In this document: piece by piece, positions 56,937-64,000 of the stretch
Numbering within the stretch: position 1 is the stretch's first letter
How the letters are laid out: every line of letters starts with the position of its first letter
From: JBHJGP01 sp050331695
Lineage (GTDB): Bacteria; Pseudomonadota; Alphaproteobacteria; Geminicoccales; Geminicoccaceae
Length of the DNA: 64,000 nucleotides
Assembly (NCBI GenBank): GCA_050331695.1
Contig: JBHJGP010000002.1
Coordinates: 1-64,000, forward strand
Reading direction: 5' to 3'
The notes under the pieces: generated by a model
The model's input: the letters and a program-made list of their open reading frames with translations, nothing else
Told to the model about the DNA's origin: nothing
The model's database searches: none
Translations under genes and position numbers: made by a program

Positions 56937-58276
56937 CGCCGGGGCGTCACCACGAAACAGTCGCCGCCCCGATCCTTGATCTCGACACAGGCCGCATCCG
57001 CGCTCGCCACGTCGGCGAAGGGGCCGACCTGGACCCGGGCGAAGACGCCGCCATCGGTCGACACCGCCTCAAAATAAGGTCGTTTGTCTCCGAGAATATC
57101 CCGATACTGGTCCCTCATCGTCTGCCAGGCCCGGTCCTCGGCGCCGGGCCGGACGGCAATCAACTGCAGTCGAACGCCATCGCCGAGCGCGGTCAGACGG
57201 GTAGGGACATCGTCTTCCTGAGGCGCGGGCGAACTCGGCGCCGTCGCGGTTGGCGCGGCCGGCGCTTGCGGCGGTTCCGCCGGGGCCGGTGTCTGGGGCG
57301 TGCGTGCTGCTTGCAGAGCCGCGACCTCTTCGGTTTCAGGCTTTCTCACCGGCGTCGGCGCCGGTGCCGCCGGTGCTCGGGGCTCCTCGATCGCCGCAGG
57401 CTGTTCTGTGCCGGCGGGCTGCTCGACCGGTTCGACGGCTGCCACCTGACGCGTCTCGACCTCGGTTGGAGGTTCGATCGCCACCGCCGCGTCGTCGGGC
57501 GTCTCTATAGCGGCAGTCGCCTGATCGATGGCTGTCTCCGCCCGGCCGTCCGCACTGTCAGCACCGTCACCGGCGCCTCGGACCAGACCGTCGGTCGCCT
57601 CCGCAACGGTATCCGCCGGCTCAGACGCGGATCCGGCGGTCTCGCCCTCGTCCTCGGGTGTCACCGCGGCGATCTCCTCCTGGGCGGCCTCGAGCCTTTC
57701 GTCGAAAGCCTCGGCGGCGGCTTCGGCCTCGGCGACCGCCTCGGAAATCCGCTCTTCGCCAGCCGTTTCGGCTGTGTCGGCCGGAGCCGCCAGATCCTCC
57801 TCGGTTACCGGATCATCGGTTCCTATGTCCGTGTTGGCTGATGTGCTCTCGGGTTCGGGAACCACATTGTCGGCAAGATCGATCGCCTCAACGTCGGCAG
57901 ACGATGACGCCTCGTTCTCCGCGCTCTCGACCGGCTCCTCTGAGATTGCCCCGTCAGCGGAAGCCGTCTCATCGACCGGCTCGTTCAAAAGCTCAAGGAC
58001 CCCGCCCTGCCCCGCCTGCTCGTCGCCGGCAGCATCGGCCGTGGCCAGGATCTTCAGCGGCCCCTCGGGTGCCGCGACGATCGGCGCCTCGCCACCGGGA
58101 CCAATGACCCGCTGATAGGCCGACCAGACGGTCGCGCCGAAAATGACGAAGACGCCGATGAGCAAAAGCCCCAAAAGCAGCCGCTTGTAGCCAGCGCCTT
58201 TCTTGGCGGCCGGCTGGCCGTACTCCTCATAGGGCGGTATCTCGAGCAAATCGATGGACTTCTGATTACCTGCCAC
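56933..58276 (-). CDS. SPOR-domain membrane protein with long acidic Ala/Pro/Glu linker
   Basis: A 447-residue bitopic protein. A short cytoplasmic N-terminus (about 30 residues) precedes one helix (LLLGLLLIGVFVIFGATVW), a periplasmic linker of roughly 300 residues rich in Ala, Glu, Asp, Thr and Pro, and a C-terminal SPOR domain (about 365-447, with VRLQLIAVRPGAEDRAWQTM and FARVQVGPFADVASADAAC). SPOR domains bind denuded glycan strands at the division site. It starts with GTG, 2 bases after argS, in the alphaproteobacterial operon order. The linker length is expected to vary fast; low-complexity frames on the other strand in this stretch are shadows. Confidence 0.88.
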   Translation of the reverse strand: MAGNQKSIDLLEIPPYEEYGQPAAKKGAGYKRLLLGLLLIGVFVIFGATVWSAYQRVIGPGGEAPIVAAPEGPLKILATADAAGDEQAGQGGVLELLNEPVDETASADGAISEEPVESAENEASSSADVEAIDLADNVVPEPESTSANTDIGTDDPVTEEDLAAPADTAETAGEERISEAVAEAEAAAEAFDERLEAAQEEIAAVTPEDEGETAGSASEPADTVAEATDGLVRGAGDGADSADGRAETAIDQATAAIETPDDAAVAIEPPTEVETRQVAAVEPVEQPAGTEQPAAIEEPRAPAAPAPTPVRKPETEEVAALQAARTPQTPAPAEPPQAPAAPTATAPSSPAPQEDDVPTRLTALGDGVRLQLIAVRPGAEDRAWQTMRDQYRDILGDKRPYFEAVSTDGGVFARVQVGPFADVASADAACVEIKDRGGDCFVVTPRR

Positions 58277-58278
58277 CG

Positions 58279-60051
58279 CTATCCCTCCGGTGTCATGGCT
58301 CTATGCATTTCCTCGACCGGTGTCACGCCGATGATCCCTAGGCCACTCGCTAGGAGATTGCGCACGGCCCACAACAGGCCGAGGCGCGCCCGGGTCAGAT
58401 CGGGCGCATCGTCGCGCAGGAAGCGCAGATCCGGTTCTTCCTTGCCGCGGGACCAGAGCCGGTGAGAGGTCGCGGCAAGCTCCTCCAAGTAAAAGGCGAT
58501 ACGATGGGGTTCGCGATGCTCGACCGCTTGGATCAAGGTTCGCGGATAGAGCGCGATCTGACGCGCAACGGCGATCTCCCCCTCATCGGTCAAGAGATCG
58601 AAACGGGCTTCGGCGAGGTCGGGCTCACTGACATCGATACCCGCCTGCTCGGCCTTGCGAAACACTGAGCAGATTCGCGCGTGGGCGTACTGGACGTAGA
58701 AGACCGGGTTGTCCTTGGATTGCTCGGTCACCTTGGTCAGGTCGAAATCCAGGGGCGCGTCGTTGCGCCGCGTGAGCATGATGAAGCGAAGCACGTCCGC
58801 GCCGACCTCGGCCACCACGTCGCCGAGCGTGACGATGCGGCCCGCGCGCTTGGACATGCGCAGCGGCTGGCCGTCATCCATGAGATTGACCAGCTGACAG
58901 AGCTTGACGTCGATCTCGGCCGTCTCGTCCGACATCGCCGCCACGGCGGCCTTCATGCGCTTGACGTAGCCACCGTGATCGGCACCGACCACCAGCACCA
59001 TCTGATCGAAGCCCCGGTCGATCTTGTCCCAATGATAGGCCAGGTCCGAGGCGAAATAGGTCCATTCGTCGTTTGAGCGCTGGAGCGGCCGGTCGGTGTC
59101 GTCGCCGAACGACTTGGTCTTGAACAGAAGCTGCTCGCGGGGCTCCCAATCCTCGATCGGCTTGCCTTTGGGCGGCGGCAGCGTGCCTCGGTAAAGCAGC
59201 TGCTTGGCCTGCAGCTTGTCGAACACTTCGGCCAGCCGGTTCGAGCGGAGCAGCGCCGCTTCCGAACTGAACCGGTCATGGTGCACGCCGATGGTAGCAA
59301 GATCCTGCTTGATCAGCTCGATCATGGCGGCGATGGCGCGCTCGCGGAAAACCTCCAGCCAGACCGGCTCCGGTTCATCGCTCCAGCGGTCACCGTCCCG
59401 GTCGACGATCGCCTGGGCCACCGGGATCAGATAGTCGCCCGGATAACAGCCCTCGGGCAGCTCGCCCACCGCCTGTCCCAAGAGCTCGCGGTAGCGATGG
59501 TGAACCGACCGCGCCAGGACATCGATCTGAGCGCCGCCGTCATTGACGTAATATTCCCGGGTCACCTCGAAGCCGGCGGCGGCCAAAAGGTTGGCGAGCG
59601 CGTCGCCGAAGACCGTGCCCCGGCCGTGGCCGACATGGAGTGGGCCTGTTGGATTGGCGGAACAATATTCGACGTTGATCGGCCGCCCTTGGCCCAGATC
59701 CGGCCGGCCATAGTCGACACCCTGACGGATCGCATCCCGAACCTCGCCGAGCCAAACATCGGGCGCGAAGGTGAGGTTGACGAAACCGGGCCCAGCCGTG
59801 GCCGCACCGGTAACGCCGGGGGTCGCCCGGAGCTCCTCGGCAAAGCCCTGCGCCAGGTCCAGCGGCTTGCTTCTCGCCGATTTGCTGAGAATCAGGGCCG
59901 CGTTGGTGGACGCGTCGCCGTGGCTCGGATCCTTGGGCGGTTCGACCGTCAGTTTCGAAAGCGGCAGGGCCTCGCCCGGCAGGCGACCAGAGGCCTGCCA
60001 ATCGGCAACGATCGCCCGGACCCGGGCCTCCACTTGCGCGAACGGGTTCAA
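58279..60051 (-). CDS. argS: arginyl-tRNA synthetase
   Basis: Class Ia synthetase of 590 residues. The N-terminal Arg-tRNA D-loop-binding domain is followed by the HIGH motif in GPLHVGHGRGTVFGDAL and, near residue 400, KMSKS as LRMSKRAGR. The C-terminal DALR anticodon domain is present. The ATG overlaps the dgt stop by 4 bases. The SPOR gene starts 2 bases after argS ends. Confidence 0.95.
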   Translation of the reverse strand: MNPFAQVEARVRAIVADWQASGRLPGEALPLSKLTVEPPKDPSHGDASTNAALILSKSARSKPLDLAQGFAEELRATPGVTGAATAGPGFVNLTFAPDVWLGEVRDAIRQGVDYGRPDLGQGRPINVEYCSANPTGPLHVGHGRGTVFGDALANLLAAAGFEVTREYYVNDGGAQIDVLARSVHHRYRELLGQAVGELPEGCYPGDYLIPVAQAIVDRDGDRWSDEPEPVWLEVFRERAIAAMIELIKQDLATIGVHHDRFSSEAALLRSNRLAEVFDKLQAKQLLYRGTLPPPKGKPIEDWEPREQLLFKTKSFGDDTDRPLQRSNDEWTYFASDLAYHWDKIDRGFDQMVLVVGADHGGYVKRMKAAVAAMSDETAEIDVKLCQLVNLMDDGQPLRMSKRAGRIVTLGDVVAEVGADVLRFIMLTRRNDAPLDFDLTKVTEQSKDNPVFYVQYAHARICSVFRKAEQAGIDVSEPDLAEARFDLLTDEGEIAVARQIALYPRTLIQAVEHREPHRIAFYLEELAATSHRLWSRGKEEPDLRFLRDDAPDLTRARLGLLWAVRNLLASGLGIIGVTPVEEMHRAMTPEG

Positions 60052-61202
60052 AGGCCGAGCCTCGTCAGCCCCAGAAGCCGCTCATGCTCTTCAAGCGCGT
60101 AGCGGTCGGTCATGCCCGCCAGATAATCGCGGACCGCGGACGCCGTCCGTTCACTGCCAGGATCACCCAGCCGCTCTTGCCAACGGGTGGGCAGACAGGA
60201 CGGATATGCGAGCAGATGCTCCGCCAGATCATGCAAAATGCGCTGCGCCTTCATCGCCATTCGGTTGACCTTGTAGTGGCGATAAACGCGTTGATGCAAG
60301 AACCCTTTCAACCGGCTGAGAGGTTCGGCCCATTCTTGGGAGAACCCAACCAAAGGGCGAGTACAGATCCGGACCTCAGCCGCCTGGTGAACGCCTTCAG
60401 CCGTCAGACGCCGACGGGTTTCGCCGATGACGTCGTGCACCATCCGGTCGATTAGCCGCCGCAGGCACTCGCGGGCGATCCGTGTATCATCCAAAGACGT
60501 ATAGGCCGCCCGAGTTTCGGCGACGATCGGGCCCATCGCTTCTGTCTCGGCGATGTCGTCGAGCGAGAAAAAGCCGGCGCGGAAACCGTCATCCATATCG
60601 TGACCGAGATAGGCGACATCGTCGGAAAGCGCGGCGATCTGACATTCCAGGCTGCCCTGGCAGGCCAAGGGGAAGCACAGACTCCGTCCGATCTGCTCGA
60701 TGATCGGCGGTGCCCCGCCGGTCCAGGGACCATTGTGCTTGATCACGCCGTCCAGCGTCTCGTGCGTGAGATTGAGACCGTCGAAGGTCGGATAGCGGCG
60801 CTCGAGACGGGTTACGACGCGCAGGGTCTGAACGTTGTGATCGAAGCCACCCGCGTCGGCGAAGACCCGGTTCAACGCCTCTTCGCCGGCGTGACCGAAG
60901 GGGCTGTGGCCCAAATCGTGGGCGAGCGCGATGGTTTCGGCCAGATCCTCGTCCACCTCCAGGGCCCGGGCAATCGTGCGGGCCACCTGGGCGACCTCCA
61001 GGGAATGGGTCAGCCGGGTCCGGAAATGATCGCCGGAATCGTGGACGAAGACTTGCGTCTTCGCTTGTAGGCGACGAAAGGCGGTCGAATGCAGGATCCG
61101 GTCCCGGTCCCGTTGATAGGGGCTCCGCAGCGCTGACGCCGGTTCGTCGATAAGCCTGGAGGATCCGCCTTCCATGGGCGCGGCGATCATGGCGCGAGGC
61201 AT
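60048..61202 (-). CDS. dgt: dGTP triphosphohydrolase-like HD-domain protein
   Basis: A 384-residue HD-superfamily enzyme hydrolysing dNTPs to nucleoside and triphosphate. The metal-binding His in RTRLTHSLEVAQVAR, the HD pair in ALAHDLGHSPFGHAGEEAL and a distal Asp in ALSDDVAYLGHDMDDG are visible. The ATG at 61202 sits behind GGAAGGTG; an earlier start at 61241 has weaker support. First gene of the tight operon dgt-argS-SPOR-nagZ-scpA-scpB. Confidence 0.92.
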   Translation of the reverse strand: MPRAMIAAPMEGGSSRLIDEPASALRSPYQRDRDRILHSTAFRRLQAKTQVFVHDSGDHFRTRLTHSLEVAQVARTIARALEVDEDLAETIALAHDLGHSPFGHAGEEALNRVFADAGGFDHNVQTLRVVTRLERRYPTFDGLNLTHETLDGVIKHNGPWTGGAPPIIEQIGRSLCFPLACQGSLECQIAALSDDVAYLGHDMDDGFRAGFFSLDDIAETEAMGPIVAETRAAYTSLDDTRIARECLRRLIDRMVHDVIGETRRRLTAEGVHQAAEVRICTRPLVGFSQEWAEPLSRLKGFLHQRVYRHYKVNRMAMKAQRILHDLAEHLLAYPSCLPTRWQERLGDPGSERTASAVRDYLAGMTDRYALEEHERLLGLTRLGL

Positions 61203-61253
61203 CAAGCACCTTCCGGGCTGATCTCTCGACGCTGGGGGCAACCCAGCCTCAAA

Positions 61254-61281
61254 TTGACATCGATGGGCCTGTGCCTACATT
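61254..61281 (+). promoter_or_regulatory. putative sigma-70-type promoter of erpA
   Basis: TTGACA (61254-61259) is a perfect -35 hexamer; after 16 bases TACATT (61276-61281) matches the -10 at four of six positions. It lies about 50 bases before the erpA start, and 50 bases from the divergent dgt start. A small 6-bp hairpin (61231-61247, GCTGGG/CCCAGC) sits just upstream. Confidence 0.55.
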
Positions 61282-61331
61282 TCGTCGATCAGGTGCACAA
61301 GCGCCGTGTGGTTGTTTGCCCGCTGGAAGTC

Positions 61332-61676
61332 ATGACCCCAGAAACACCAACTCCGTTTACCGTCACACCATCGGCAGCCCGCCGGATCAACGCGATCGTG
61401 GCGAATGAGGAGGCCGATGATCTACACTTGCGGGTCAGCGTCTCCGGTGGCGGCTGCTCCGGTTTTCAGTACGGTTTCAGTCTCGCTTCCGAGGGTGAGC
61501 CGGACGATGTCGCCGTCGAAAAGGATGGCGCCAAGGTCGTCGTCGACGGCATGTCGTTGATGTTCATCCTCGGCGCCGAGATTGACTTCGTCGAGGATCT
61601 GACCGGCTCCTATTTCCGGGTGCAGAACCCGAACGCCACCGCGTCCTGCGGCTGCGGCAACTCTTTCGCCGTTTGA
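61332..61676 (+). CDS. erpA: iron-sulfur insertion protein ErpA (A-type carrier)
   Basis: A 114-residue A-type Fe-S carrier that delivers clusters to essential targets. Cysteines: one in SGGGCSGFQYGF and two in ASCGCGNSFAV at the C-terminus; ILGAEIDFVEDLTGSYF is the ErpA-type core. The ATG at 61332 is chosen over an earlier start at 61254, which would lie in the putative promoter. It overlaps nothing; xth starts one base after its stop. The other A-type gene of the window belongs to the sulfur operon. Confidence 0.9.
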   Translation: MTPETPTPFTVTPSAARRINAIVANEEADDLHLRVSVSGGGCSGFQYGFSLASEGEPDDVAVEKDGAKVVVDGMSLMFILGAEIDFVEDLTGSYFRVQNPNATASCGCGNSFAV

Positions 61677-61677
61677 G

Positions 61678-62460
61678 GTGAGTTCCGAGCCCTTCCGGGT
61701 CGCGAGTTGGAACGTCAATTCGATCCGGCGGCGACTAGACGCCGTGCTGGCCTGGCTGGGCCATAATCCGGTCGATGTTCTGGTCCTTCAGGAAACCAAG
61801 ACAATCGATGACCAGTTTCCGGCGCAAGCGCTGGAGGAGTCCGGCTATCGATCGGCCGTCTGGGGCGAGTCTCAGCGAAACGGGGTCGCCCTTCTCGCCC
61901 GGCACCCGATCGACGATGTGACGAAGGGCCTGGACGACGAGCAAGACGACCAGGCGCGCTACATCGAGGGCACTGTCCGCGGATTTCGCGTTGCATCTTT
62001 GTATCTGCCCAACGGAACTGCGCCTGACAGTCCGAACTTCACTTACAAGCTCGGCTATTTCGAACGCCTTAGGGCCAGGCTCGAACGGGCACTGGAGAAT
62101 GAGGAAAGCCTGATTATCGCCGGCGATTACAATGTCGCGCCGGCGCCGGTGGACGTGTACGACGCCGAGGACTGCGAGGACGACGTCTGCTTCCGGCCTG
62201 AGGTCTGGGCCGGCTGGCGGGGTCTCTTGAACCAGGGTTTTTACGATGGCTTTCGGGCGGCCCATACCGATCGCCGGGCCTACACCTGGTGGCCCCACCA
62301 GGGTCGGGGCTTCGAGCTCGACGAAGGTATGCGGATCGATCATCTGTTGTGCGCGCCGGCGGTGATCGACCGATTGGTGGAAAGCGACATCGATCCCTCG
62401 CCCCGGGGCGAAAAGAATGCGTCCGACCACGTGCCGATCTGGTGCAGCTTCAGGCGCTGA
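61678..62460 (+). CDS. xth: exodeoxyribonuclease III
   Basis: A 260-residue Mg2+-dependent AP endonuclease and 3'-exonuclease in base-excision repair. Motifs: WNVNSIRRR, LQETKTID with the metal Glu, NGVALLAR, AGDYNVAPAPVDVYD, RIDHLL and KNASDHVPIW with the catalytic Asp-His. It begins with GTG immediately after the erpA stop, so it is coupled to it. The erpA-xth link is not functionally obvious. Confidence 0.95.
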   Translation: MSSEPFRVASWNVNSIRRRLDAVLAWLGHNPVDVLVLQETKTIDDQFPAQALEESGYRSAVWGESQRNGVALLARHPIDDVTKGLDDEQDDQARYIEGTVRGFRVASLYLPNGTAPDSPNFTYKLGYFERLRARLERALENEESLIIAGDYNVAPAPVDVYDAEDCEDDVCFRPEVWAGWRGLLNQGFYDGFRAAHTDRRAYTWWPHQGRGFELDEGMRIDHLLCAPAVIDRLVESDIDPSPRGEKNASDHVPIWCSFRR

Positions 62461-62564
62461 CGCGGGTCGGCCGGGTACCGGATGGCCCGCCTCTGGGATG
62501 TTTGGACGCGACTAGGCGTCTAACCAAGCGCGCGACTTTGACACCGGCTTGGGAGACGTTTCTC

Positions 62565-62966
62565 ATGCTCAAAGGCTCATGCCACTGCGGTGCCCTGGGA
62601 TGGACCCTGGTGGGCGATCCGGGGTCGATCACGGCATGCAATTGCACGCTTTGCCGCCGCTATGGCGCGCTCTGGGCCTATGACTACGAGGATGAGCGTA
62701 TCACCATTTCCGGTCCCAGCGCGGTCTACACCCGCGCGGGCGAAGCAAATCCGGCACTGGAATTCCTTTTCTGTCCGAGCTGCGCCTGCGTGCTTTGCTG
62801 GCGCGGCTTGCGCCTCGATGAAGATGGACGTCGGCGCATCGCCGTGAATGTCAGACTTGCTCCTCCCGAAGCGGTCGCCGACCTTGCCATCGACCATTTC
62901 GACGGTCTCGACAGGTTCGACGATCTGCCCCGTGATGGTCGATGCGTCCGCGACCTGTGGTTCTGA
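62565..62966 (+). CDS. GFA (glutathione-dependent formaldehyde-activating) family protein
   Basis: A 133-residue Zn-binding protein of the GFA/Mss4-like fold. The metal cysteines are visible: GSCHCGALGW at the start, TACNCTLCRRYGALW, and FCPSCACVLCWRG. The name derives from formaldehyde-glutathione adduct formation, but most members have no proven reaction. The ATG is behind GGGAG. It is about 100 bases after xth on the same strand and converges on the cupin gene. Confidence 0.9.
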   Translation: MLKGSCHCGALGWTLVGDPGSITACNCTLCRRYGALWAYDYEDERITISGPSAVYTRAGEANPALEFLFCPSCACVLCWRGLRLDEDGRRRIAVNVRLAPPEAVADLAIDHFDGLDRFDDLPRDGRCVRDLWF

Positions 62967-62977
62967 GACGACTGACG

Positions 62978-63012
62978 TCCAGGCGCCTGTCGAAGACCGA
63001 GTGACGCCTGGA
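62978..63012. repeat. 8-bp inverted repeat between convergent genes
   Basis: TCCAGGCG (62978-62985) and CGCCTGGA (63005-63012) are exact reverse complements with a 19-base loop, in the gap between the GFA-type gene (ends 62966) and the convergent cupin gene (ends 63095). It could be a shared stem-loop at the ends of both mRNAs; there is no T-run, so Rho-independent termination is doubtful. Confidence 0.35.
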
Positions 63013-63094
63013 AATGAATGCCGGGTGTCCGAGACGAAAAAATGTCCTCGCGATCGCACCAGCACTGGCGCCCGAAACTGAGGTTGCCCAGAAG

Positions 63095-63556
63095 CTACGA
63101 CCCGGGATAGGGCGTTCCGTCTTTGTGCACGAAACGGCCGTCGGCGTTGGTGCTCATCATGTCGATGTCGGAGCAGGTGGTAACGTCATCGGGTTGGCGT
63201 GATCCAATTTCCAGGTAAACCGCCATGGCGTCCGATCTATTGATCAAATGATGGCCATTGCCGGAACCCTTGGCGAAAGCCGCACAATCGCCTGCGCGCA
63301 GCAACGTCTCGCCATCATCCTCGATCAAGATGAGCTCGCCTTCGAGCAGGAAGACGAATTCGTCTTCATGAGAATGCCAGTGGCGCTGGCGCGACCAGTT
63401 GCCGGGCGGCAGTCGCATGAGATTGACGCCGAAATCCGTGAGCCCGCCCGCGTCGCCCAAGCGTTGCCGGACGCGCTCGGCGCAAGGTTTATCGAACTCT
63501 TGCGGGTACCCTGTGCCCTTACGTGAGGGCACCGCGGCGACGTCGATCTTGGGCAT
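63095..63556 (-). CDS. cupin domain protein
   Basis: A 153-residue single-cupin protein. The first metal motif is WHSHEDEFVFLLEGE (His and Glu ligands), and the second is AKGSGNGHHLINRS. N- and C-terminal arms flank the barrel (GTGYPQEFDKPCAERV before, DGRFVHKDGTPY at the end). The C-terminus matches a group widespread in Alphaproteobacteria, without assigned function. The ATG follows GGAG. It is last gene seen at the right edge. Confidence 0.88.
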   Translation of the reverse strand: MPKIDVAAVPSRKGTGYPQEFDKPCAERVRQRLGDAGGLTDFGVNLMRLPPGNWSRQRHWHSHEDEFVFLLEGELILIEDDGETLLRAGDCAAFAKGSGNGHHLINRSDAMAVYLEIGSRQPDDVTTCSDIDMMSTNADGRFVHKDGTPYPGS

Positions 63557-64000
63557 AGTTTTCTCCGGCGCCTACAAGCGCGCTTGGGCGCAAGTCAGCC
63601 ATTACCTTGGGGCAAGTCTGCAACACATCCCCACGCCAAGGAACCCAGCGAAATCCGATTGGCCCAGGGCTGTTCGCTTCGGAGCATTTGCGCAAGCCCG
63701 GTCGCGCTAAGGCGAGACATGCGCGACAAAAATGCAAACTACGTTTTCGCCAGCTCGACCGGAACTCATACGAACGACCCGAAAAATGTCCTCGGCCCGC
63801 AAACACAACCACATGATGCTTCGTTTGCGCATCAGGATATGTGCGATTTTTCACAGTATTTGTTCCTTCTTCTTTGACTTCAGTCCTTTATCTCCGAGCG
63901 TAGCGCGACTTCCCGCTTGCCAGCGCCCTCGCTCTGGTGTTGACCTACGGTGGAAACTGGCCGGACCAACGGCACCGACGTTCGTCGATCAACAGGGAGG
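63557..64000. other. gene-free right edge with a probable ribosome-binding site at the end
   Basis: Of these 444 bases no frame is protein-like; the longest (63519-63854, minus) overlaps the start of the cupin gene and has no motif. A strikingly AT-rich run (about 63820-63890) interrupts the GC-rich background and probably holds promoters. The last bases read AACAGGGAGG, a strong Shine-Dalgarno sequence, so a plus-strand gene probably begins just outside the window. Confidence 0.5.

Noticed and set aside
1..64000. CRISPR arrays, insertion sequences, phage genes, rRNA
   Set aside because: No regularly spaced direct repeats, transposase, integrase, capsid or rRNA-like sequence was recognised in any part of the window.

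Overview
The window is a GC-rich bacterial chromosome segment, almost certainly from an alphaproteobacterium, probably of the Rhodospirillales type. The grounds are the gene order dgt-argS-SPOR-nagZ-scpA-scpB-tatA-tatB-tatC-serS-surE-nlpD with yajC-secD-secF close by, a DUF498/Mth938 gene directly behind secF, a squalene-synthase-like complex I assembly factor gene, short EpsC-type CysE, and a GlnE with two nucleotidyltransferase halves. No phage, insertion sequence, CRISPR array or rRNA was seen. Genes are dense, with many 4-base ATGA overlaps. All assignments come from reading motifs and gene order, not from database searches.

Left part (1-23.8 kb): a flavin amine oxidase; yceI with cytochrome b561; a molybdenum hydroxylase pair (IorA/IorB type); a cold-shock gene with a textbook terminator; glutaryl-CoA dehydrogenase; two tandem CNNM/CorC-like membrane proteins; a soluble chemoreceptor with a CZB zinc domain behind a perfect 21-bp palindrome; acetate kinase with a MaoC-phosphotransacetylase fusion; a two-gene extracellular fructan operon (GH68 levansucrase, then LamG-GH32 hydrolase); an RND pump with its adaptor; a double-cupin protein; a small secreted protein.

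Middle (23.9-41.9 kb): elongator tRNA-Met follows a sulfur-flow operon (cysE, cysteine desulfurase, A-type carrier, ferredoxin, mnmA) that lacks an IscU scaffold gene. Then come an alpha/beta hydrolase, tyrS, an AsmA/YhdP-type giant envelope protein divergent from glnE, bcp, an O-methyltransferase, a small secreted protein, an aromatic amino acid decarboxylase, a DMT exporter, DUF2237, GNAT and an NDUFAF6-like protein.

Right part (42-64 kb): sodB with its terminator, a chromosomal TraT-like lipoprotein, the NDUFAF3-like protein, secF-secD-yajC, a DUF815 ATPase, DoxX, an NlpD-like amidase activator, surE, serS, the tat genes, an orphan ABC ATPase, scpB-scpA, nagZ, a SPOR protein, argS and dgt. 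After these the strand switches to erpA, xth, a GFA-family gene and a cupin.

The strongest anomaly is in tatC. Its reading frame continues unbroken from an ATG at 52515 to the stop at 51682, except for one in-frame TGA at 52348-52350, and TGA is a normal stop codon elsewhere in this window. Other points worth checking are the 21-bp palindrome in front of the chemoreceptor, the NEPHG replacement of the GH32 nucleophile motif, the isc-like operon without iscU, and the NDUFAF3/NDUFAF6 homologue pair separated by sodB and a traT-like gene.
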